Source of the DNA: Emcibacter sp.
GTDB lineage: Bacteria > Pseudomonadota > Alphaproteobacteria > Sphingomonadales > Emcibacteraceae
Assembly (NCBI GenBank): GCA_021647465.1
Contig: JAKIUQ010000001.1
Coordinates: 248,001-312,000, forward strand
Direction of reading: 5' to 3'
Length of the DNA: 64,000 bases
How positions within the stretch are numbered: position 1 is the stretch's first letter; every line of letters begins with the position of its first letter. The notes under the pieces were generated by a model. The model did no database searches, was not told the origin of the DNA, and worked only from the letters and a program-made list of their open reading frames with translations. A program made the translations under genes and the position numbers. This document shows, in pieces, positions 51,836-60,520 of the stretch.

Positions 51836-52843
51836 ATGAGCAACATATCAGCATCCCATTGCTACCCCTACCATCGCCCGAGAAGGAATCGCAAAAGTGA
51901 TTGGTCCAGAAGGCTGGTTCGTGAAAATATATTATCTACAGATGACCTGATCTGGCCGGTTTTTGTTCAGGAAGGCACCAATGAGGCAACTGAAATAACC
52001 TCTATGCCGGGCGTCATGCGCCATTCAATAGATTTGCTCATTCCCGAAATTGAAAAGGCGGCAGAACTGGGAATTCCGGCTATTGCCTTATTCCCCCAGA
52101 CACCGCAAGAGCTAAAAACAGATGACGGCAAAGAAGCCGTTAATCCCAATAACCTTATTTGCCGTACCATCAAAGCCATTAAGGACGCGGTTCCCGAGAT
52201 TGGCATCATCTGTGATGTGGCGCTTGACCCCTATACCAACCACGGGCAGGACGGTATTATCATTGACGGCTATGTCGCCAATGAAGAAACAATAGATATA
52301 TTGACCCAACAAGCCCTTATTCAAACAGAGGCCGGCTGCGATATCCTTGCCCCCTCTGATATGATGGATGGCCGTATAGGTGCCATACGGGAAGTCCTGG
52401 AAGAAAATAACCATGTCAATACTCAAGTCATGGCTTATGCGGCGAAATATGCTTCGGCTTTTTATGGCCCCTTCCGCGAAGCCGTGGGTTCCGCAGGAAA
52501 CATCAAATCAGGCGGCAAACACAGCTACCAAATGGATCCTGCCAATAGCGACGAAGCTTTAAGGGAGGTGATGATGGATATTGATGAAGGGGCAGATATG
52601 CTCATCATAAAACCCGGAATGCCCTATCTTGATATAATCCAGCGCGTGACGCGTACATATAATTTCCCCACATATGCTTATCAGGTGAGCGGTGAATATG
52701 CCATGCTCCATGCGGCAGCTCAAAATGGCTGGCTTGACCTCGATCAGGTGATGATGGAAAGCCTGATGGCCTTCAAGAGGGCTGGCGTCTCCGGAATTTT
52801 AACATATTTTGCCCCAAAAGCTGCGGAAATTCTAAAGACTTAG
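51836..52843 (+). CDS. hemB: Porphobilinogen synthase (delta-aminolevulinate dehydratase)
   Basis: This 335-residue enzyme joins two aminolevulinates, the step after HemA. The metal region reads CDVALDPYTNHGQDG, the aspartate/alanine-rich Mg-dependent version rather than the cysteine-rich zinc type. Both Schiff-base lysine regions are present: VMAYAAKYASAFYGPFREAVGSA and LIIKPGMPYLDII. Transcribed away from marR; an A/T-rich intergenic region with TATAAT-like sequences on both strands (51734-51746) separates them. Confidence 0.96.
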   Translation: MSNISASHCYPYHRPRRNRKSDWSRRLVRENILSTDDLIWPVFVQEGTNEATEITSMPGVMRHSIDLLIPEIEKAAELGIPAIALFPQTPQELKTDDGKEAVNPNNLICRTIKAIKDAVPEIGIICDVALDPYTNHGQDGIIIDGYVANEETIDILTQQALIQTEAGCDILAPSDMMDGRIGAIREVLEENNHVNTQVMAYAAKYASAFYGPFREAVGSAGNIKSGGKHSYQMDPANSDEALREVMMDIDEGADMLIIKPGMPYLDIIQRVTRTYNFPTYAYQVSGEYAMLHAAAQNGWLDLDQVMMESLMAFKRAGVSGILTYFAPKAAEILKT

Positions 52844-52875
52844 ATCTCGCAAATGATTCATTCACACCCCATACG

Positions 52876-52952
52876 CAAGCCTGAAGGGAAAAACAGGAGG
52901 AGCCCGACTTAGCGACCAAGCGGGAGCGCAGCCTTTAGCGGCGCTTGAGCGT
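52876..52952. other. G+C-rich intergenic block of unknown origin
   Basis: Within the A/T-rich spacer after hemB, this stretch changes composition sharply and contains phrases such as AGCGACCAAGCGGGAGCGCAG and AGCGC/GCGCT arms. No ORF or known RNA is recognised. It resembles dispersed intergenic repeats, but only one copy is visible in this window. Confidence 0.3.
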
Positions 52953-52963
52953 AATCCAAAGAA

Positions 52964-52996
52964 AATAAATATTTCGTCGCGGCGAGGATATTTATT
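52964..52996. terminator. Bidirectional terminator-like hairpin between hemB and motA
   Basis: AATAAATAT (52964-52972) and ATATTTATT (52988-52996) form a 9-bp stem with a G+C-rich internal part (TCGTCGCGGCGAGG). It begins two bases after the motA stop codon and on the minus strand is followed by TTCTTT. Confidence 0.5.
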
Positions 52997-52997
52997 A

Positions 52998-53873
52998 TCA
53001 GGTCAATAAATCATTGGGTAATTCATTTATGACTTCATCAAGTTCATAGAAAGTTGGCTGCAAATGTCCCGGGATACTTTTTCGGCCAATTTCGACGGAA
53101 ATTTGCGGTGCATTACCATGCAAATGCGAGATGATTACATCCTTTACCACATTAAAAAAGTGGCTCTCTTCATCAATGACCTGCTGCAGCCTGACCGCCC
53201 ATGGGGCCGCAATCGTATAAGAGATCAGAATACCAAGAAAGGTGCCCACAAGGGCCCCGCCAATCATGGCGCCAAGTACTTCAACCGGTTGGTCAATACT
53301 GCCCATGGTTTTAATAATGCCCAGAACCGCAGCAACAATACCAAGGGCCGGAAATGCCTCGCCCACATACGCTAAAGCATGGGCGCCTTCACTTTCTTCG
53401 TGATGATGTTTTTCAAGGTCTTTGATCAAGACGTCTTCTACCTGATAGGGGTCATCAAAATTCATTGTCGTCATGCGCAAATAATCGCAGATAAAATCCG
53501 TCACATGATGATCCGCGCTTACCCGTTCAAAATTATTGAAAATTTTGCTCTCATGAATGTCTTCAATATGAGCTTCCAAAGCAATCACGCCTTTGGTCTT
53601 GATAAGCTTTGTCAGTAAAAACATCAAAGACAATAAATCAAGATAGTCTTGTGGTTTCCATTTGGGGCCTTTAATGGCATGACCAAGTCCCTTCATACCT
53701 TTTTTAGCAATGCCGCCGCCATTGGCAACCATATATGACCCGGCAGCAGCGCCGCCAATCATCATTGCTTCCAAAGGCAAAGCCTTCAATACAGGTGCCA
53801 TTTTACCACCGGCAAGCACAAATCCACCGAAAACCATACACATGGTAAAAATCAAACCAATAATAACAAGCAT
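52998..53873 (-). CDS. motA: Flagellar motor stator protein MotA
   Basis: This 291-residue inner-membrane protein forms the proton channel with MotB. Four membrane segments are placed at about 3-22, 35-52, 170-190 and 200-222. The PxLGIVAAVLGIIKTMG block (FPALGIVAAVLGIIKTMG) holds the conserved stator proline, and the cytoplasmic loop has ERVSADHHVTDFICDYLRM. motB is about 2.9 kb away on the opposite strand. A CtrA-like promoter precedes it. Confidence 0.94.
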   Translation of the reverse strand: MLVIIGLIFTMCMVFGGFVLAGGKMAPVLKALPLEAMMIGGAAAGSYMVANGGGIAKKGMKGLGHAIKGPKWKPQDYLDLLSLMFLLTKLIKTKGVIALEAHIEDIHESKIFNNFERVSADHHVTDFICDYLRMTTMNFDDPYQVEDVLIKDLEKHHHEESEGAHALAYVGEAFPALGIVAAVLGIIKTMGSIDQPVEVLGAMIGGALVGTFLGILISYTIAAPWAVRLQQVIDEESHFFNVVKDVIISHLHGNAPQISVEIGRKSIPGHLQPTFYELDEVINELPNDLLT

Positions 53874-53941
53874 ATTAACTGAAGCCTCTTTTAGCCTTAT
53901 AAATTTCTTTGAGAACAGAAAATCTGTCCCTATTTGAGACA

Positions 53942-53973
53942 GTTATAAGAAAAGGATGTTAAAAAAGTCTTAT
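53942..53973 (-). promoter_or_regulatory. CtrA-like promoter of motA
   Basis: On the minus strand ATAA-N7-TTAAC (plus-strand 53958-53973) is followed after ten bases by a -10 TATAAC (53942-53947). It is one mismatch from the CtrA consensus TTAA-N7-TTAAC. Transcription would begin near 53935, about 62 bases before the motA ATG. Confidence 0.5.
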
Positions 53974-54039
53974 TTTGGAGAAAGTTTTAATTAAAATATT
54001 TTCATGAGGTAATCATAAAGAAATACTCTAGGGCCACAG

Positions 54040-54990
54040 TTACATATAGGTACCGCTCATTTCGACAACATCTCCGCCAAAACTGAGCTTGTAACGGGCG
54101 ATATCCGCGGCTTTCGTCGTGTTTATTCCGCCAAAGTCCAATGTTTCCACGCCCGCTTGCTGTAGCCTGAGCATCATCCGCCATAGAAGAAGATTTAGCG
54201 CGCGGCATTTTCGACCTTCCTTCCCGTTCCAGCCAATATGGTAGGTTGCCGACTTTCCATGACGCAAAACCAGAATTCCCGAGATAGGAGGACTATGCGG
54301 TGAATCCGGCTCTTTTTTAACCGCAAAAGCCGTAAACACCCCCTGCTCCGGAGAATAAATCTGACCGTAGCTTTTACTCAATTCTGCGGGAAGCCCCTGA
54401 TATTTTTTTTCTTTTTGCTGGCGACGTTCTTTTTTTAATAACCAATCCGCATAAAGAGAATTATGATCGCCAAAAATTACCTCAAAACCACTTTTTTCTG
54501 CCTTGCGAATATCTGTTCGGTTTTTGCCATATAGATTTTTCCAAAGCGCGTCTTCTGATACGGTAAGGTCAATAAGCACCGTGGAGTTTCCCGTTATGAT
54601 CTCACGAAACCCCATATCCTCATATTTCTCCATTCCGGCTTTTTCTTCGGGATTAAAAGCAAAGAGATTAAATCTTTTTAGCGGATATCGCGCGCGAATA
54701 TTTTGCAGAATTTCTTTCTGCTGAACTATGGTAATTGTTTTCAGCCAAACGGGCCCCTTGAGCAAAAAAGAAAACCGTAAAAAACCCAAATAACGCCGCG
54801 TAATGATTTGACCAATCGCAACAGCTTCGCCATTATCACAGGCAACAAACCTGCTCACCTCGCGATTATTCTGCTCAAATATCGCGCCGTAAGCCCAGGC
54901 CTGCTGAAAAGCACAACGTTCAGCCCGATTTAGCAAAATATCCCATTCTTTCTGAGATATGCCATTCCAATTGATATTAATTTGTGACAT
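54040..54990 (-). CDS. FemAB/GNAT-like peptidyl or acyl transferase
   Basis: This 316-residue protein has the Acetyltransf_6/FemAB-like arrangement of tandem GNAT folds (about 1-140 and 145-300). Recognisable segments are CAFQQAWAYGAIFEQNNREVSRFVA, DLTVSEDALWKNLYGKNRTDIRKAEKSGFEVIFGD near 150 and YHIGWNGKEGRKCRALNLLLWRMMLRLQQAGVETLDFGGI near 252. Bacterial members are called lipid II:glycine transferase-like or peptidoglycan bridge formation enzymes, but many in Gram-negatives act elsewhere. The real acceptor is unknown. Confidence 0.75.
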   Translation of the reverse strand: MSQININWNGISQKEWDILLNRAERCAFQQAWAYGAIFEQNNREVSRFVACDNGEAVAIGQIITRRYLGFLRFSFLLKGPVWLKTITIVQQKEILQNIRARYPLKRFNLFAFNPEEKAGMEKYEDMGFREIITGNSTVLIDLTVSEDALWKNLYGKNRTDIRKAEKSGFEVIFGDHNSLYADWLLKKERRQQKEKKYQGLPAELSKSYGQIYSPEQGVFTAFAVKKEPDSPHSPPISGILVLRHGKSATYHIGWNGKEGRKCRALNLLLWRMMLRLQQAGVETLDFGGINTTKAADIARYKLSFGGDVVEMSGTYM

Positions 54991-55069
54991 CTTTTCTTTA
55001 TATTAACCATAAAAGCTATATGAATAGTCACAGGTTACAGATTTTAAAATTAAATTAAACGGTTATTCT

Positions 55070-55270
55070 ATGTTTGGCAGAAAAAAAATTATACGAACCG
55101 TTATGGGGCATGAAATTCCAGCGCCAAAACCAACCAAATGGGCCTATTATTATATTCTTAAATATATTGCCCTGCCCATTTGTTTGATTTTAACGGGGAT
55201 GGACATCATTCTGTATTTCTTCTTTAAGTATGTTTTTGATAGCTGCTACGGCGTATTTTGCCTTATTTAA
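55070..55270 (+). CDS. Small basic membrane protein of unknown function
   Basis: This 66-residue protein starts with a basic segment MFGRKKIIRTVMGHEIPAPKPTK and has one long or two short hydrophobic helices (about 27-60, ILKYIALPICLILTGMDIILYFFFKYVF). I do not recognise a characterised family. It stands alone between a divergent FemAB-like gene and the threonine dehydratase gene. A TTAACCAT half-site (55003-55010) lies upstream. Confidence 0.6.
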   Translation: MFGRKKIIRTVMGHEIPAPKPTKWAYYYILKYIALPICLILTGMDIILYFFFKYVFDSCYGVFCLI

Positions 55271-55383
55271 CCAGAATGTGATTTGGCGTTAATCTTGCCA
55301 TATTAAAATTATTTTGGACTTTTCCCCTTAAAAACAATATATCATGCAGAAAATGAACCATTTTTACTATTAAGTTCGGACTG

Positions 55384-56619
55384 ATGATGAATAAAACGAC
55401 GCATTCGGTAACCTTCGAAGATATTCAAAAAGCGGCGAAGGCTTTAAAAGGGGCGATCATAGCAACGCCCTTGAACAAATCTATCACCCTCTCTAAATTG
55501 ACCGGTGCTGAAATTTATCTGAAATTTGAAAACCTCCAATTTACCGCCTCCTTTAAAGAACGCGGCGCGTTGAACAAATTAACCAATCTGACCGATAAAC
55601 AAAAGCAGACCGGCGTTATCGCGGCTTCGGCGGGAAATCATGCCCAAGGGGTGGCTTACCATGGCAGCCGGTTAAAAATTCCAACCACAATTGTTATGCC
55701 TGTCAACACGCCCTTTGTTAAGGTGCGCCAGACCGAAGAATATGGGGCGAAAGTTATTCTTACGGGCGAACGTTTTGACGATACTGCCGCGCAGGCCGAA
55801 AAAATTGCCCGGGAGAAAAATTTAACATTGGTTCACCCCTTTGACGATCTGGATGTTATTGCCGGACAAGGTACCATTGGGCTTGAATTAATGGCGGCCT
55901 GCCCCGACCTTGATATTATTCTGGTTCCCGTGGGCGGCGGTGGCTTGATTTCCGGCGTTGCTCTGGCAGCAAAACATATTAATCCACAGATAAAGATTAT
56001 TGGCGTTCAGGCTGAGCGTTTTCCCTCCCTTCACCGCGCCCTTAACAATTATGACTATCAACAGCAAGGCTCCACATTAGCCGAAGGGATCGCGGTTAAA
56101 AATATTGGCCGCAAAACTTATCCAATATGTAAGGATTTAATGGATGATATGTTGCTGGTTTCTGAAGATGCTCTGGAAGAAGCCGTATGTTTGTTGATGA
56201 CCATTGAAAAAACAGTGCCTGAGGGGGCTGGAGCTGCACCGCTTGCCGCCGTCATCAGCAATCCTGAAATTTTCAAAGATAAAAAAGTGGCCATGATTAT
56301 CAGCGGCGGCAATATCGATCCCCGCCTGCTTGCGTCGCTGCTTATGCGCGGCTTGGTTCGGGAAGGCCGAATCACGCGATTGCGCATTGTCTTGCTTGAT
56401 GTTCCGGGGGCTTTGGCTCAGATCACGGAAATCATTGGTGGCCTTGGCGGCAATATCATTGATGTCTCCCATCACCGGTTATTCACGGAGCTGCCCGCCA
56501 AGGAAACTTATTCCAACGTAACCCTTGAAACACGGGACAGAGAGAATTTACAGGATATCCTGAACGGCCTGCGATCTGCGGGTTTTACCGTTCATGTTAA
56601 CCGTTCTTCTGATTTATAG
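55384..56619 (+). CDS. ilvA: Threonine ammonia-lyase (dehydratase)
   Basis: This 411-residue PLP enzyme converts threonine to 2-oxobutyrate. The PLP lysine is Lys58 in TASFKERGALNKL; AASAGNHAQGVAYHGSRL and VPVGGGGLISG are intact. A C-terminal ACT-like domain (about 330-411, RLRIVLLDVPGALAQITEIIGGLGGNIIDV) suggests allosteric control. Whether the enzyme is biosynthetic (IlvA) or catabolic (TdcB-like) cannot be settled; the ~400-residue form with one ACT is common in alphaproteobacteria. Confidence 0.9.
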   Translation: MMNKTTHSVTFEDIQKAAKALKGAIIATPLNKSITLSKLTGAEIYLKFENLQFTASFKERGALNKLTNLTDKQKQTGVIAASAGNHAQGVAYHGSRLKIPTTIVMPVNTPFVKVRQTEEYGAKVILTGERFDDTAAQAEKIAREKNLTLVHPFDDLDVIAGQGTIGLELMAACPDLDIILVPVGGGGLISGVALAAKHINPQIKIIGVQAERFPSLHRALNNYDYQQQGSTLAEGIAVKNIGRKTYPICKDLMDDMLLVSEDALEEAVCLLMTIEKTVPEGAGAAPLAAVISNPEIFKDKKVAMIISGGNIDPRLLASLLMRGLVREGRITRLRIVLLDVPGALAQITEIIGGLGGNIIDVSHHRLFTELPAKETYSNVTLETRDRENLQDILNGLRSAGFTVHVNRSSDL

Positions 56620-56648
56620 TTACCCTTCTTTTGATTATAGTTAACAGA

Positions 56649-56680
56649 CTAACATTATGTTAACCTTAGGGTCGCATTAT
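56649..56680 (+). promoter_or_regulatory. CtrA-like promoter of motB
   Basis: CTAA-N7-TTAAC (56649-56664) is followed after ten bases by CATTAT (56675-56680). It is one mismatch from the CtrA consensus and has exactly the box-to--10 spacing seen at motA. Transcription would begin near 56687, about 43 bases before the ATG. Confidence 0.5.
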
Positions 56681-56729
56681 GCTGTTTAAAGGCCTTTAAA
56701 AATAACAGAGAACTAAGTGGTGATGAAAA

Positions 56730-57608
56730 ATGGCGGATGATGCTCGCCCGATAATTATTAAGCGTATTAAGAAAGTATCCGGCGGCGCTCATGGCGGCGC
56801 CTGGAAAGTGGCTTATGCCGATTTTGTAACCGCAATGATGGCCTTTTTTATGCTGTTATGGTTACTGAACGCCACGACCAAAGAACAAAAAGAAGGACTG
56901 GCAGAATATTTCACGCCAACGACCGCATCAACCAGTTCATCATCAGGTTCTGACGGTATTCTTGGCGGCGTTTCTTTGAATTCAGACGGGGCGCAAGCCA
57001 GCGCCGTAACGGTATCAATCCCCGCAACAGAAGAAGTGGCCGCTAAAGAAACAGACAAAGAAGACACGGTCTCCGAGGAAGCAAAATTTGCGGCGATGGT
57101 GGCTAAAAAAGAACAGGCTTATTTTGAACAAATGTCTGAAGAAATTAAAGTCGCGATTCAGGAAAGTCCTGAATTATCCAAATTACAGGATCAGATGCTT
57201 CTGGATATTACCGAAGATGGCATGCGGATTCAATTGGTCGATAAAGACAATCGCGCCATGTTTCGATCAGGATCAGCAGAATTATATAATTATGCTGAAA
57301 AGATGATTCAAGCCGTTGCGGCCATTGTGGTCAAAATGCCAAACCGCATTTCAATTACCGGCCATACGGACGCCGCCCCCTTTACAAGCAGGAAAAATTA
57401 CAGCAATTGGGAGCTTAGTGCGGATAGAGCCAATGCGACGCGGCGCGTGTTAAGTGCGGCAAATGTATCTGTCAACAGGATCGCCGAAGTCCTCGGCAAA
57501 GCGTCAACTGAACCCCTGCTTCCTGATCGGCCCATGCGCGCGGAAAACAGGCGCATTACCATATTACTTCTTAGGGAATCCCCGTCCCTTCCTGCCGACT
57601 TTATGTAG
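56730..57608 (+). CDS. motB: Flagellar motor protein MotB
   Basis: This 292-residue stator component has a basic N-terminus, one membrane helix (about 27-46) with the essential proton-binding Asp31 in WKVAYADFVTAMMAFFMLLWLL, a Ser/Thr-rich acidic linker and plug region, and a C-terminal OmpA-like peptidoglycan-binding domain (about 170-285, ITGHTDAAPFTSRKNYSNWELSADRANATRRVL). It anchors the stator to the wall; partner MotA is encoded 2.9 kb away. Confidence 0.94.
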   Translation: MADDARPIIIKRIKKVSGGAHGGAWKVAYADFVTAMMAFFMLLWLLNATTKEQKEGLAEYFTPTTASTSSSSGSDGILGGVSLNSDGAQASAVTVSIPATEEVAAKETDKEDTVSEEAKFAAMVAKKEQAYFEQMSEEIKVAIQESPELSKLQDQMLLDITEDGMRIQLVDKDNRAMFRSGSAELYNYAEKMIQAVAAIVVKMPNRISITGHTDAAPFTSRKNYSNWELSADRANATRRVLSAANVSVNRIAEVLGKASTEPLLPDRPMRAENRRITILLLRESPSLPADFM

Positions 57609-57731
57609 AAGCCTTCACTTTTAATTTTTTTTCAGAGACAGCGCAATTCACCCTTGCTATTATGTAGTAAGCATTCAAAATACATTGATAATATGTTATT
57701 TTGATAAAGGGTGATTCTGGGAATATTTTCT

Positions 57732-59588
57732 ATGGAACTGTTGCAGTCTTCGGTCCAGATGTGGGCAACATTTGCGGTTATTCTCGGAGCTATTATTTTC
57801 TATGCCATGGATCGATTCGCCATGGAGATTACGTCACTTGGCACCATATCTGTCCTGTTATTATTATTTCATTTTATGCCTGTGACAGATGCGAGCGGGA
57901 TAAGTATCCTCGACCTGAAAACCTTGTTTTCCGGCTTTGCCGACCCGGCCCTGATCACCATACTGGCTCTGCTGGTCATTGGACAGGGTATGGTTCAAAC
58001 CGGCGCATTGGAGACGCCGGCTCAACATATCGTCCGCCATGGAATGCTATATCCCCGAAGAATTATTTTGGCTTGCCTCATCGCCGTTATGGTGATCAGT
58101 GCCCTTTTGAATAATACACCGGTTGTGGTAATTTTTATCCCAATCATGATCACCCTGATGGACAAGATGGATAAATCTGCGGGACTGGTTCTTATGCCGC
58201 TGAGTTTTGTGGCAATATTAGGGGGTATGACCACATTAATCGGCTCAAGCACTAATCTTCTCGTGGCCGGAAGTTATAAAAGTCATACGGGGATTGATAT
58301 TGGTTTTTTTGATTTTACTATCCCCGGACTTTTTCTGGCGTCGCTGGGATTGCTATATGTGTTTTTCATCGCCCCTCTCATTCTGCCCAGAAAGCTCTCC
58401 ACGACCAGTGACAACACTAAATTTATTACCGGCAAACAATTCATTGTTCAGCTTGACCTTGTTGACGGAAACTCTCTCCTTGGGAAAAAATCAATAGCCG
58501 GCATGTTTCCCGACTTGTCCCGTATGACGGTTCGGCTTGTACAAAGAGGGCATAAAACCTATTTGCCGCCGTTTGACGATATTACCTTTCAAGAAGGCGA
58601 TTCAATCATTCTTGCGACAACACGGGCCATTTTAAGTGAAAAAATATCCAAAGATCCCAGCTTGCTCAAGGGTATTTTGACATTGCCGGATCAAGATGAT
58701 CAAGAGGTTTCAACAAATCAGGACGTCGCGCGCGGGCAAAAAATATCAGAAGTTATTGTGGCCCCTGCGTCCCGCCTTGATGGCCGTACATTAGATCAAA
58801 TCGGGTATCATTTGCAGGGCGGCAGCAAGATATTGGGTATTCAGCGCAGATCACGCATGATACGCACATCCCTGAATGACATCAGGCTGGAAGCTGGCGA
58901 TATTTTGTTAGTGGTCGGCACCAGTGCCCAAATTAATTCACTCAGAATGAATAAAGACGTTTTGTTGATGGAATGGTCCACCCGTGAAGTCCCCATAAAA
59001 TCGGATAGCTGGAAGGCGCTGGGGATTTTCACCGGTGTTGTTGCGCTGGCGTCCACCGGACTTGTCCCAATTCCCATTACGGCAACATGCGGCGCCTTTC
59101 TTATGATCGCCATGGGCTGCCTGAATATCCGGCAAGCAAGCCGTGCGGTAGACCGGCGGATATTCCTGCTTATCGGGGCGGCAATAGCCATGGGCACGTC
59201 CCTGCAGGCAACGGGCGGGGCATCCTACCTTGCGGAAGGTTTGCTGCTTATACTGGAGGGATCCAGCGTCGCCATCATCCTGTCCGCATTTTTTCTGTTG
59301 GTTGCGCTGCTCACCAACCTGTTAAGCAATAATGCCACGGCCGTACTTTTTACGCCTATTGCCATTAATATTGCCAATCAATTGGGCGTGGATCCCATGA
59401 TATTTGTCACGGCCGTGATTTTTGCGGCAAACTGTTCCTTTGCGACCCCTATGGGCTATCAAACAAATCTTTTGGTCATGGGCCCGGGCAATTATAAATT
59501 CAAAGATTTTATGAAAGTCGGCGTCCCCTTGATTATTCTTTTATGGATAGGTTATTCTCTATTCGCACCCTGGTATTATAATTTATAA
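57732..59588 (+). CDS. SLC13/DASS-type transporter with two TrkA-C domains
   Basis: This 618-residue membrane protein has the CitT/DASS-type permease core split by two cytosolic RCK_C (TrkA-C) domains at about 212-292 and 325-405. It has paired STNATA-like regions: LIGSSTNLLVAG near 175 and SNNATAVLFTPIAINIA near 525, and FATPMGYQTNLLVMGPGNY near the end. Homologues are annotated as sodium/sulfate or sodium/dicarboxylate transporters; substrate not predictable. The start MELLQSS at 57732 has GGGA upstream; the frame is open from a GTG at 57711. Confidence 0.85.
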   Translation: MELLQSSVQMWATFAVILGAIIFYAMDRFAMEITSLGTISVLLLLFHFMPVTDASGISILDLKTLFSGFADPALITILALLVIGQGMVQTGALETPAQHIVRHGMLYPRRIILACLIAVMVISALLNNTPVVVIFIPIMITLMDKMDKSAGLVLMPLSFVAILGGMTTLIGSSTNLLVAGSYKSHTGIDIGFFDFTIPGLFLASLGLLYVFFIAPLILPRKLSTTSDNTKFITGKQFIVQLDLVDGNSLLGKKSIAGMFPDLSRMTVRLVQRGHKTYLPPFDDITFQEGDSIILATTRAILSEKISKDPSLLKGILTLPDQDDQEVSTNQDVARGQKISEVIVAPASRLDGRTLDQIGYHLQGGSKILGIQRRSRMIRTSLNDIRLEAGDILLVVGTSAQINSLRMNKDVLLMEWSTREVPIKSDSWKALGIFTGVVALASTGLVPIPITATCGAFLMIAMGCLNIRQASRAVDRRIFLLIGAAIAMGTSLQATGGASYLAEGLLLILEGSSVAIILSAFFLLVALLTNLLSNNATAVLFTPIAINIANQLGVDPMIFVTAVIFAANCSFATPMGYQTNLLVMGPGNYKFKDFMKVGVPLIILLWIGYSLFAPWYYNL

Positions 59589-59672
59589 ATAAAATTTTAA
59601 AATTTCAGGGTTTATTTACTTTCGGCCCATAACATAAAATCCGTTTTGACGATCTTTGCAGAAAGATGAAAT

Positions 59673-60419
59673 GTGACCAATCAATCATCGCAGTTTCCCC
59701 GATTTTATGTAACCGCGCCAACTATATGCCCTTATCTTGAAGGTAAAATGGAACGCAAGGTTTTTACAGAACTTAAAGAAATTGATCCTGACGGACTGCA
59801 TGAATCTCTTGCCAGGATTGGTTTTCGCCGCAGTCAGGATATAGCATACCGTCCCAGCTGTGATGATTGTACAGAATGTAAGTCTGTACGTATTCCGGTT
59901 TTATCTTTCAGACCAAGCCGCACGCAAAACCGTCTCATAAAATTGAATGATGATCTGATCATACAAGAAATGCCCAATATTGCGACCCAAGAGCATTACA
60001 ATCTTTTGAGCAAATATCTGTCCAAAAGGCATGCGGGGGGCGGCATGTCGAATATGACATTTGAAGAATATGCCAACATGGTAGAAGCCAGCCCAGTCAA
60101 TAGCTGCCTTATGGAATATAGATTGCCCGCAAGGGGTGATGAAATACTCGGAAAGCTTGTTGCGGTTACCCTGACAGATATCATGACCGGCAGCTTGTCT
60201 CTGGTCTATAGTTTTTTTGATATAGCTGCTGAATATAATAAAAGAAGCCTTGGAACTTATGTAATATTGGATCATGTGGCGCGCGCGCGATTGCTCAGAC
60301 TTAATCATGTTTATTTAGGATATTGGGTACAGAATAGCCCCAAGATGGCCTATAAAAAAAACTTCAGGCCTTTGGAAATTCTTCATCCGGAAGGCTGGTT
60401 TTTAACTGAGAAACCATAA
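59673..60419 (+). CDS. bpt: Aspartate/glutamate leucyltransferase Bpt (ATE-like)
   Basis: This 248-residue aminoacyl-tRNA-protein transferase adds leucine to N-terminal Asp or Glu, marking proteins for ClpS/ClpAP degradation (N-end rule). PRFYVTAPTICPYLEGKMERKVFTEL at the start, RPSCDDCTECKSVRIPV, and YWVQNSPKMAYKKNFRPLEIL near the end identify the family. The GTG at 59673 is the only start upstream of the conserved N-terminus; the adjacent ATG is out of frame. Confidence 0.93.
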   Translation: MTNQSSQFPRFYVTAPTICPYLEGKMERKVFTELKEIDPDGLHESLARIGFRRSQDIAYRPSCDDCTECKSVRIPVLSFRPSRTQNRLIKLNDDLIIQEMPNIATQEHYNLLSKYLSKRHAGGGMSNMTFEEYANMVEASPVNSCLMEYRLPARGDEILGKLVAVTLTDIMTGSLSLVYSFFDIAAEYNKRSLGTYVILDHVARARLLRLNHVYLGYWVQNSPKMAYKKNFRPLEILHPEGWFLTEKP

Positions 60420-60442
60420 GCCGGTAATTCCTGTCATTTGCC

Positions 60443-60505
60443 TTTCTGTATGCTTGCCTTTACAGACAGTATAATTATACTGTCTGTAAAAAATATATAC
60501 AGAAA
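60443..60505. promoter_or_regulatory. 63-bp nested dyad upstream of the TRAP operon (probable operator)
   Basis: A perfect 32-bp palindrome occupies 60459-60490 (left arm TTTACAGACAGTATAA). A second pair of perfect nine-base arms, TTTCTGTAT (60443-60451) and ATACAGAAA (60497-60505), encloses it with nearly the same centre (60474 against 60474.5). A -10-like TATAAT (60470-60475) lies across the centre, on both strands. There is no downstream T-run, so a terminator is unlikely. The dyad ends 15 bases before the TRAP binding-protein ATG. Best read as a multi-site operator for a dimeric repressor. Confidence 0.7.
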
Positions 60506-60520
60506 ATAAGGGCGGCCCAT

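Noticed and set aside
55003..55010. TTAACCAT upstream of the 66-residue protein as a CtrA box
   Set aside because: The partner half-site reads TTTT, leaving two mismatches, and no good -10 is at the right distance.
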